From Haliclona indistincta (Eukaryota > Porifera > Demospongiae > Haplosclerida > Chalinidae), in assembly GCA_964017065.1 (NCBI GenBank), contig OZ024784.1:5127152-5191151 (forward strand): a stretch of DNA of 64,000 nucleotides, in the 5' to 3' direction. Under the pieces are notes generated by a model. It saw nothing but the letters and a program-made list of their open reading frames with translations, did no database searches and was not told where the DNA came from. Positions 32,179 through 41,425 of the stretch are shown here, piece after piece. Each line of letters begins with the position of its first letter. Position 1 is the first letter of the stretch. A program made the translations under genes and the position numbers.

Positions 32179-35100
32179 TTAGTTTAGGTCCTTGCCTCCT
32201 GTGATTTCTTTCTGTATAGCCGGAACAGAAGAGCTGTCAAAATTATGTTTTGGGGTTGGTGGTCGTATATCGGACAGTCTCATCTTGCTGCAATAGATTC
32301 CATAGAAACCATACAAGGCAAACCCAACTAACATCCAGACACCAAGTCTAATCCAAGCCTCGTATTGCAATCCAGCCATCATCATCATATTGAAGGCTAT
32401 CCCAGCACAAGGAACCAAAGGTACTAATGGACACTTGAATGTCGTTGGAACACGGACAGTCTTCAAAAAGCATAACGACACAAAAATTAATAAGGAGACA
32501 ATGGCAAAAATAAGTGTGATAGGTAGAGGAGCCTCGTAGTGGAAACAAATTGCAGCTAAGAAGGAGCTTATGCAGTAAAGTGAAATCAGAGTGACTGGAA
32601 GAAAGTTAACATGACCATCAAAGCTCGTGTATCGCAGTACCATGACACCAGCACACACCAGACTAAAGGCCAGCAGTGTGCCAATAGAGATGGCATCAGC
32701 TAGATCACCTAGGGTCATGAAGAAGGCCAAGATAGTGGTGAACACTCCCGTGAAGATGGTCCCAATGAATGGAATATCAAACTTGGTCCAGTGAAAGAAC
32801 GGAAACAGAAGTCCCTAAAGAATAACAAGACAATGGTTACTGGGAATACAATAATAGTGTGTATATGTGCACATGCGTATGAACTGTGTAGTGATGCTTC
32901 AGTGTATTACAAACTCACATCTCTGGCCATAACATAAAATATCCTAGGCTGACCAAGGAGACCAGAGAAAGTGGCAGTGGTTAGACCAAACAAAGATCCA
33001 AAGGAGACCACTTTAGCAGCCCAGTCCAATCCCACAGAATAGAATGCAGTAGACAGTGGTGCATCTGTGCGATTAGGTGTCAGCTCTATGAAATCAACCA
33101 TACCAGTAGCCACAAAGCTGACAGAGAAGTAGACACTTGCAGCGACCACCAAAGAACCAATGATACCCCGTGGAAGGTTCTTCTGAGGGTTCTTGGTTTC
33201 CTCAGCCAGTGAACTGACCATATCAAACCCAAGATAAGAAAAGAATATTGTTCCAGCACCAGAAAACAATGATGCAGCTCCGTATGGTACAAATGAGTTG
33301 TTGACAGACACCCAGTTACTGGGATTGATTTGAGTGGCACCTACTGCTGAAAAGAATATCAGCACAAACAGATTGAGAATGGTCATGATGACGTTAAACG
33401 TAGAAGAGGAGCTGATTCCAAACAACATCACAAGAGTGCACAATATGACAATCAACGCTGCCGCAGGACTGAGATCAGCAGATCCTATACGTAAATGGTT
33501 CAACCATGTTGGAGTGTGCTCAAATCCCCAGTGAAACCAAAAACTGAAAAAGTAGTCACCCCATCCTCTAGCAATGGCAGCTGAGCTGATACAGTACTCC
33601 AGAGTGAGGTTCCACCCAATACTACATAAAGATGGTACATTTGTAAAGTAGACCACTTTTATGATATGCATCAACTTACATCCATGCTAAGAGTTCCCCA
33701 AATGAAGCATATCCATATGAGTATGCAGACCCTGTCACCGGTACTCTGGCAGCGAATTCTGAGTAGGAGAGAGCTGTAAGAATAGCAGATATTGCTCCTA
33801 TGATGAAAGAGATGGTGATGCCAGGGCCTACAAGAAAACAAGAAGGTGTGAATGACACTGCAAGGAACCTAGTATCACATGACAAGAACATGCTATGGTT
33901 TGGTGTTATCATTAGGCAAAACAAACTTGTTGTCATATCAAGCCCTGCATCTACTTACCAGCTATACCAGCAGCAACTCCAATTAGAGAGTAGATACCTG
34001 CTCCTACGGTGCTTCCAACACCATAAGCCAGTAGGTCTATCACACCTAACGACTCGGCAAGCCTCTGACCTTCAGGACGTGCTTCTCGTTCCTCGCGAAA
34101 CTTTTCCAGAGGCTTGACAGAAAACAAGGAACGTACACGGTAGGAGCGCTGTATTCTGTTAGGGGTATTATTACTTTCACATCATCCCATGACCCCTATC
34201 ACGTGATAAGTAATTTTAACCCTTTTGCACATCATTAAAAACGCATGGTCCATCTGTTCGTTTCACGCTAGTTTCCAAGTGTGTTCCACTACTTCCGCTG
34301 CTGTCACAACCTTCGTACAACACGCGTTAGGAGTTCTATGTTATCTGAAGCTGCCAGATGATTCTTCAGCGCCTAATTCTAGGTTCGTAATTACAATGAT
34401 GCAAGCAAACTCGCTCGTGTCTTAGTCATTTTCAAGTTTTATAAAACTTCTGTCATTATAGACTCCTGACCAGTAAGAAGAGGAATAGTTTGACACACTG
34501 TACCAGTGTCACTATCTACTACACAGTCATAGTGAGTGTTAGTGTGATACAGCAACTCCAAGTGTGTAGGTACACGCACTTCTGTGACTAATTCATCCAC
34601 TAGGTATGGATATGTCAGATTAGCCTCTGTTGGTAGAATGATGTGCCACCTGTACTCCCCAGTTATCAATCTTTGCAGATAGTACACTGGAATTTTTAGA
34701 TAAGTAGCAGTAGCTTCGATTTCAACATGTGTTCCCCATTCATATGGCATGAGCATCTTGCGAATGTGTTCATCTATAGTTCTGTTGAATACTTTGTTCT
34801 GGAACACCTCTTTGTTCAAGTTTATGAACCGTACAAGCATGTTGCGAATCTCGCCATGATGCTCCTCCGTACCTGTCAGCTGGTAGGACACCGCTCTGAA
34901 TAAGCAATTTCCATCGCCTTTAATACAATGGATTGCTCTGGAGCTTGCACTCAAAAATTCTTCCAGACTTGTTTCTGGCTTGTTGCAACTCTAAAAGTAA
35001 TACATAAATTGTGATGAACCACATAATTTTATATCATAATTATTTTCTTTACCTTGTAAACCATCAACTGTGAACTAGTAGAATCAATTTCTGTAAAAGA

Positions 35101-38100
35101 TACATAATTGTATGGTACATCATATGATCATACTACATTCAGGCTTGAAGCCAGCGCCAATTTTACCTGTTGTTAAGGCAATTGTTGCCTCTGAGTGACG
35201 ATGACTTGTGTTACTTTGTAGACAGCGACGTTGAGTGCAGCATTGCTTCTTGCGTCCTGTACCACCAAATTGCTTTAGGTCTTTGCAGTTAGGGCACTTC
35301 CCACAATTTTCACTTTTACAGCCATCACATTCACCACACCTTTTCCTTTTTGTTCCTTATCAAGTGGTGCAACACAATGTTATTTTGTACACAATAATTC
35401 TTGGTTTACCTGGTCTTGTTTGTTGTGCACTGATTCTCATGTTCCTGTACTTCTTCAGTGTTTTCTGTGCAGCCTATACCATACAGATAATATGTATGTC
35501 CTACATGCATCAGTCTTTACCTCTCGTAATGTCTGAGCTTTTTTTCCTACTCTGTTACTGTAAGCAGCTTTTTTCCTTCCTCGCCTAATCTGCAGTGGTA
35601 GTTCTTGAGTATGTTGCAATTTATGACTGATCTTCTTTTGTCTTGCTAACTTTAGCTCTTTTCTCAACTGTGGTCTAAGGAGTAGGCCTTCATGTTTAGG
35701 TAATTTTGAATTGAAGCTTTTCGTGATCTGTAGCAAGTGCTGATGTAGATCTTGTAGATCTTCAATGTTGTCTTCTGTACTAGAGTAGGTCAAGGTTGTC
35801 AGTGTTTTCAGTGTTACTCGAATTTCTTGAGCTATCTTGTCTGCTGACTTTTTGTCCTACATGTTGTATAGAATCAACAATAATGATGTAATTGTTTGTG
35901 TGTGTGTGTGTACCTTTTGTGGAATTTCTTGAAATTGGGTCTCATTCTGTTCTCCATCAGTTTGTCCTCTACTATCCATACCAGCTGTGTCCACTTCTTG
36001 TTGTGCTGTGTTGACATACTGTTCTACAGCTGCTGTGTCCAAGGTCAAATATGGAGAATTCAAGTACTCTGTTGGGAGACGACCCCAAGACCAGTCTGGA
36101 TGGAGTCTAAAGATGGCAAAGAAATGCTTGCAAGGTATTTTGTGATTTAGCCAGTCCTTGCATGAGCAGGATGGTTCTCCAGAAGTAACACCAAAATCAG
36201 TTGTGTGTACAATCGACCCCTTTCCCTTTACACTGAATCTGCCTTCGTCTTCCAAGCTGCTGACATCAGCATCTGCAATTGCATTGCTTTTAGCTTGTCG
36301 GTGCAAACAATGCAGTATTGTTGCCTTAGGACGTCCTTGAAGGTAGTCAGGTACAATAGCAGGGTTGTACGTACGGTACATGCCGGACTGTTTGAAGTTC
36401 TGATAAATGTATTTGTTGTGCAGAGCAGGAAGGAACTCCTCGATGATGGTAGTCATGATGTCCGAAAGTGTCATGTGTTTTCTTCTCGGCAAGTACTTGT
36501 ACTTCAGTACACGATTTAAAGCCTCTGCACCATTGTTTGTCTCAACTGCACCATGATACGAGGTGTCTCTGTATGCTCTAGCCCATCTCTAAGAAATAAC
36601 AATGCAACATAATCATTATCAAGTATGATTTTGTAGCTATACCTTTGAGACACTCAGCCAAGTGTTAGTCACCCACTGTCTTACATTCTCATTACTCTTC
36701 CACAGGTTTGATTGTTTCAGTATTGTCACTGCTTGCTGGAAGTGATGGTCAACAGGCATGTGTTCGTCAGAAGAGGATGGAGCCCATGCACATGCTCTTA
36801 GCTGACTAAGAAGCCATTCAGCATCAGAGGTACTCAATCCATGCTTCTTCTCTCTAACCCACCTTTCCCATGCCTGCTCACGATGGAAATCACACAAATA
36901 TACTGTAGTACCTGGGAAGGTTGCTTCTAGTGCTGCTATCTCAGCTTCCGAGTAGTCTGTCATAAAATACGTGGGTTGCCAGCTTGGATTCCATTTCTTG
37001 ATGACGTCGAGAGCCTCTGTCACATGTTCAGTTGATTCCGATTGAACTACAAAATCTGCTACGACGCAATACCCCGAATTTGTTCGTACACTGATAAAAA
37101 ATAGTGGCAGCTCGTACCTTGTTGTTTTGTAGGTAGCATCCATTAATGCAATCGTGTTGCCGTATTTTGTCATCAGTTGTTGCTGCCATGGCTCTTGGTG
37201 CACCCACAGCAATGTTGTCTCGGTATGCTCTTCTTTCTCGCTGTTACATGTATACGGTCGGAACAAAAATTTAGCCTCTGGGCAAAGAGCCTTCCACTGG
37301 TCTACTTTTAATGCCGCATTCTCTTGATCGATTATTGATAGCTTGAGACTCTGCTTAGCTCTGTTGACATGGTTTCTGACATCGTCTACCATGGGAAAGT
37401 AAGACCGATCATTTGGATCTGGTGGGTTAGTATGCATTTGGCTGCGCACATGGCTTCTCAGCAAACGCTGCACTACTGTTGGATCAGTAACGCCAGTTTG
37501 AACAAGCTCGTGAATCTTTGTAATAAGCTCTGGGTGGATACGCTGGGAAAACCCCATTGCTCCTTTTGTTGGATGGCACATGTGGTGTGCCTCTTCAGTT
37601 GGAAGCCTTACATAGTACATTTGTGTGACCTTGCCTGGATTACCTGCCTCTAGTGCCTGCTGCAATGATTGCATCAGTCCCTCCTTCAGTTTGCGAGCTT
37701 GTTTTTGTGATGTGGTTGGTATTATTGACGTTATGCTGTAATCGGGATACAAAGTTAACTCTGTGATTTCAACATGTGCTTTACACCCCTTCTTCTTGCT
37801 CCCTTGTAGGCGTGTTCTGGTGCTCTTTGGTGGTGACGGTTTCTTGTAGAGCTGACCATACTGGCAATCAAGGAGTCTTTTGGAGGCTACACTAAATGGT
37901 GCACCAAACTGAAGTTTATGAGCTCCAAAAGAGTGTGTCCAGTACAGCCGCTATCATGAGATTGCATGTTTATGTTATTGTTATTATAATAAATTATTAT
38001 ACCTTTTTGATCTGCTTGACATCCGTATCCGAGTTATCTTGGGTCTTATCTTTGCTGCAACTACGGCTGCTCCTTGTACCGAAAGTAGAGACCGTATCAC

Positions 38101-38487
38101 GCTTGTGTGCCTCAAGAACACTGTTCAAGTCACTGCTGTCTACAGTACCCTCAAAGTATAACCCTCTTTGGTGAAGGCCTGTTCTCCAAGTCGATGTCAT
38201 GATGATAGAATGATAATAGACTAGCAAGCGCCTGCTTCGGATTTCGCGCGCGATTGGCGGTAATCATATTCATGACTTATATCACGTGAGGGGGCATGGG
38301 ATGATGTGAAAGTAATAAACCCCATTCTGTTAGGGTTGAACTGCACCCAATCGGGAACAAACGCTTTGACGAAAATATTGCGGTGAGTAACTTGTTGCAA
38401 ACCGTGATCTGCAATACGACAGGAGCCCTCGCTGTTTTCTGATGAAGCAGAATACAAGAGAGGTTGGTTCTCCTTTTCAGAAGCCAT
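32179..38487 (-). CDS. SLC7A: Cationic amino-acid transporter (SLC7/CAT family), first coding exon split by a MULE transposon
   Basis: Exons (minus): 38324-38487 joined across the transposon to 33959-34152, then 33680-33827, 32919-33621, 32179-32814. Removing the element and one 9-bp duplication gives 1845 nt, 614 aa, in frame throughout. The N-terminus begins MASEKENQPLLYSAS, an acidic dileucine-type (ENQPLL) sorting motif. Transmembrane signatures follow: DLLAYGVGSTVGAGIY, the EFAARVPVTGSAYSY segment, GELLAW|IIGWNLTLEY, PQKNLPRGIIGSL, RIFYVMARDGLLF and SIGTLLAFSLVC. These are characteristic of CAT-type (SLC7A1-4/14) permeases with about 14 helices. As it stands on this chromosome the frame runs into the transposon after ...WVQFNPNR, so the allele should be disrupted unless the element is spliced out. 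The start is the ATG at 38487; in-frame ATGs lie just upstream. Confidence 0.8.
34153..34161. repeat. 9-bp target site duplication (left) of the MULE
   Basis: ATTCTGTTA immediately precedes the element's first base. The identical 9-mer follows its last base at 38324-38332. Both lie within the transporter's first coding exon. Confidence 0.9.
34162..38323 (-). mobile_element. Autonomous-looking Mutator-like (MULE) transposon, 4162 bp
   Basis: The left end GGGGTATTATTACTTTCAC (34162) and the reverse complement of the right end, GGGGTTTATTACTTTCAC (38306-38323), match with one indel. The inverted repeat continues inward through CATCATCCCATG. Perfect 9-bp target duplications flank it, the size expected for Mutator elements. 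It carries one long spliced gene on the minus strand with no visible stops, so it may be active or recently active. Confidence 0.9.
34439..38200 (-). CDS. MULE transposase with SWIM, CXXC zinc finger and OTU domains (8 exons, 1119 aa)
   Basis: Exons (minus): 38003-38200, 36643-37950, 35914-36588, 35521-35856, 35410-35473, 35167-35355, 35053-35090, 34439-34990; the total of 3360 nt is exactly 1120 codons. Residues ~67-115 resemble the CaRF-like N-terminal zinc module (KRLLDCQYG...KKKGCKAHV). A MULE DDE core follows with Asp in ALMDATYKT (~337), Asp in FMTDYSEAE (~398), CDFH, and Glu in ETNNGAEALN (~520). A SWIM finger (CSCKDWLNHKIPCKH) is near 645. Exon 6 encodes a CXXC zinc finger (RCGECDGCKSENCGKCPNC...QFGGTGRKKQCC). 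The last exon is an OTU cysteine-protease fold with GDGNCLFRAVSYQL and a terminal HYDCVV. It should cut and insert DNA at the element ends; roles for CXXC (unmethylated CpG binding) and OTU (deubiquitination) are inferred from family. Confidence 0.85.
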
Positions 38488-38794
38488 GATCATCGAAACG
38501 ATATAGGCATGTGACAAAAACTTGCTCCACCCAGTTTTCAAGGAACCGGGCCCAGGCAAGGCAGAGGGGCCTGGGCCAGGGCCTGCCTGCGCGCGCGCCT
38601 AGGCAGGGCATACGATTTACGGTAGACATTAACGTCACATATCCATGCGGCCGGAGGATACGACCGGTGGCAGTTTGGCAACAATATTTTGTGTAGTTGC
38701 CAAACTGTGTAGCCTAGGAATAGATGATACAGTACAAGCACATTATAACACTTTCATTTAGTACAAACTAGGAAAAATAGTAACTTCATCTGTG
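38488..38794. other. Transporter 5' flank and 3' flank of GABA-B-like receptor 1
   Basis: The stretch is GC-rich near 38540-38600 (CpG-containing GCGCGCGC run), consistent with the transporter promoter. A 12-bp perfect hairpin (CAGTTTGGCAAC at 38671-38682 with its complement at 38696-38707) lies 88 bp downstream of the receptor 1 stop and could act as a 3' structure. Confidence 0.4.
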
Positions 38795-40963
38795 CTACAT
38801 TGATTTGAATACAACAGATGATATAGGTGGAAGAAATAGAATAACTTGATATGATAGTGCAATGATAAGAATCCCAATAATGAGCACAGCGTTAGCTACT
38901 GGTTCATTGTTGACTTGAAGATAAATAATAGTGATAGAAATTGATAATATCATCGTGACCAAAATCACTGCCAATAAGAAGTATATCTGACACGATTTGT
39001 TGAACATTTTGTACTTTATCCTGCTATTTCTTACGCCAATGTAAAGAACCAATGTGAGAAATAGTATTATGTATACCATAGCCAACACTATGGAAACTAA
39101 CATGCTTTTGAATTCAATTTGAATGTGCACTTTAGAAATTGACAGGTTGTTTTCGAATACTTTCACTATGCTTTGCTCTGGCTTGGGAGGATACAGAATG
39201 ACCAGAATTGCTGCAGCAATGTTAGGAATAATAGACTGTGTGACGATTACCAAAAATAGCGGGAAATTATTCCAACACCTACCAAGATCCTTTTTTCTCC
39301 ATGACGAGAAAATATGTTGTACTCGAACAAGCTTGACAAGCAGAGTGAAAAGCACTAGACCAAACCCATTAACAGTCAGAAATACAGTTGTGCTAGCCAG
39401 GGCAGTATAAACACCAACTGAGAGAATAGTGCTTGAAAAGACAGTCATTGTTATTGCTACTGCTGTGAGAAAGTAACATCCAACAAACATGAGTAGACTG
39501 AGGTGAGGACTGGTAGCTTTGATTATCTTGTGGTCTCTGTTCCAGAGATAAAGGACAAGTTGTAGTGTAGTGAAAATGATAAATGCACCACTCAGAGCAT
39601 AAAGTAGAATAGCCACTGGGAGGGAAATGAGAACATAGTCATAGACAGGCGGTAGTGTGTCATTTGGTAAGTCGCTAGCATTAATGTTGATGTAAAATTC
39701 TGAAGGCTCTAGAGAATTGTATATACCAACATGTCTTGCGGTTCCATTTTCCAATGCCCAAAAAATGTTGACTGATGTAGGTACACCACGATATTTGTTG
39801 AACTTGACCTGCCCGCTAGCTCCTGGAAAATTAACCAGAGCAAGTTGTTCTTCAATGATATTGGTAATTTCGCTTTGTCCAATAGAATAGTTGTCAATGG
39901 AGAGATTTCGTCTCTTCAGCACAGGAAGAGAGTTGTTCACTGCTAGAGCAAGTGCCCATACTTGATCGTGCATATAATTTTGTAACAAATCAGGGTTCGT
40001 GTTAGTTTGTTTTTGAGAGTGTTTATAGTTTGGTACAGTTGTATTGCGTACTACCACAACTGTTTCATAGTCTGGTGTGTGTAGGCGTATAACGACGGAT
40101 CCTTGATGGTCATGATTGCTTTCTCCTTTTTCAGTTTCATACATCAATGTGTTTATGCTTATCCAAATGGTTTGAATATGCATCAGTGTTTCTTGTAGAG
40201 TATTGAAGTGCAACGAAGCAGTCTGTTGTGGATTGAGTATAGTAACCAATATTGCAGTTCCCTTTCTTTTGATGTTAGAGGCAATTTCATGGAAATTTAA
40301 TACATTATCTACTCCAAGACTAAACACTATTGTCTTGTTAAAAGACTCTCTGATCCTTTGTGCAAAGTGCTCTATGAGATCTATGGAATAGACCGATTTG
40401 GTGTTGTAGACTACTCCAATTTTTGTCCAGTTGTACTGGTCCATGATAGCTAGTACTGCATCAATGTAAATGGTTGCTGAACCTGAGATACGCCACAAAT
40501 GAGAGTAGTCAACATTTCGTGTCCTAAATATTGGTGAGTTTGCTGCTGAAAGCTGTATGAGATCAAACCCATCATGACCAGCCACAGGAGACAAAACTGA
40601 AGTGTGTGAAGAGCACACTAGACCAGTGACAGCAACAACAGGTCTACATGGTGGGTTCACAGTGTACTTGACCAAGTTACTCAGTCCAATACCAGCCTCA
40701 GTCCGTGAACATGCTTCAATGTCCTCCACTATCAGCTCAATGTGATAACCAGGAAGAAGGTCAGTGCGATTGTTGATCTCTTCTTGAGCTGTTCTTGCTC
40801 CAGGAATATTTCTGTCCTCTTTGTTGGACCGAAATGGCACCAATGTAAGTAAGTACAGTGGCTTTGTTTCAGAAGAATTATTGATATTTGGGCAATCGAA
40901 GCCATTTATTTCTCCAATTTGAAGTAGTAACAGTAGGAAAGCTTTCAATAGTACCAGTACCAT
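38795..40963 (-). CDS. GABA-B-like class C GPCR 1 (intronless, 722 aa)
   Basis: A signal peptide (MVLVLLKAFLLLLLQIG) precedes a Venus-flytrap ligand domain (about 25-420) with CSSHTSVLSPVAGHDGFDLI and several N-glycosylation sites. No Cys-rich domain follows, as in GABA-B receptors, and a seven-helix domain starts near ISLPVAILLYALSG. TM3/ICL2 contains VRVQHIFSS, and the protein ends soon after TM7 (FLPPISSVVFKSM). The flytrap is about 45 residues shorter than in the neighbours in its second lobe. I chose ATG at 40963; the longer frame starts with GTG. The gene is the first of four same-strand tandem paralogues. Ligand is unknown; GABA-type fold does not prove GABA binding. Confidence 0.85.
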   Translation of the reverse strand: MVLVLLKAFLLLLLQIGEINGFDCPNINNSSETKPLYLLTLVPFRSNKEDRNIPGARTAQEEINNRTDLLPGYHIELIVEDIEACSRTEAGIGLSNLVKYTVNPPCRPVVAVTGLVCSSHTSVLSPVAGHDGFDLIQLSAANSPIFRTRNVDYSHLWRISGSATIYIDAVLAIMDQYNWTKIGVVYNTKSVYSIDLIEHFAQRIRESFNKTIVFSLGVDNVLNFHEIASNIKRKGTAILVTILNPQQTASLHFNTLQETLMHIQTIWISINTLMYETEKGESNHDHQGSVVIRLHTPDYETVVVVRNTTVPNYKHSQKQTNTNPDLLQNYMHDQVWALALAVNNSLPVLKRRNLSIDNYSIGQSEITNIIEEQLALVNFPGASGQVKFNKYRGVPTSVNIFWALENGTARHVGIYNSLEPSEFYININASDLPNDTLPPVYDYVLISLPVAILLYALSGAFIIFTTLQLVLYLWNRDHKIIKATSPHLSLLMFVGCYFLTAVAITMTVFSSTILSVGVYTALASTTVFLTVNGFGLVLFTLLVKLVRVQHIFSSWRKKDLGRCWNNFPLFLVIVTQSIIPNIAAAILVILYPPKPEQSIVKVFENNLSISKVHIQIEFKSMLVSIVLAMVYIILFLTLVLYIGVRNSRIKYKMFNKSCQIYFLLAVILVTMILSISITIIYLQVNNEPVANAVLIIGILIIALSYQVILFLPPISSVVFKSM

Positions 40964-41425
40964 ATTAGTCACCAGCAGGGAGCGTGATGAAACTTAATGC
41001 AGATCTCGATCCAGGCTAGGCCAGCTACAGTGCGTGCTGTGTACGCTTAACGTAGGCTCGATCAGAGATTATTAATATCTACATGTACTAGATCTAGACT
41101 GCGTAACGTGTATATAAATAATCGTTAGCTCTGATGTGTTGACTCGATCGATCGATTTCCGTTGTGTGCGTGGCACATAACAGAAAGTAGAACATACTTT
41201 AAAGTGATTTCTGCATGTGATATTGCATACATAATACGCACACTTTGCTGGTTTCATATACACAACAGTCATACAAAGTATTCCATGTGGATGCAAGCTA
41301 CGTACAACACTTCTATGTATAACATAAAGATAAAAGATAATGTGCAATCAGTGTGTTCAATAACTTTTTTCACTCATAATAATATGAATAACTGCCTCAT
41401 TGCTGAGTGGCAATGATAATATTGT
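40964..41425. other. Intergenic, no gene seen
   Basis: This AT-rich spacer lies between receptors 1 and 2 and holds the 5' flank of receptor 1. It contains a short GATCGATCGAT run near 41145. No splice-supported ORF is present. Confidence 0.5.

Noticed and set aside
33622..33674. N-terminal extension MMHIIKVVYFTNVPSL of a transporter ORF
   Set aside because: It reads through an intron. The acceptor TTTATGTAG at 33622 joins the exon to the upstream GELLAW exon, restoring the CAT-family sequence.
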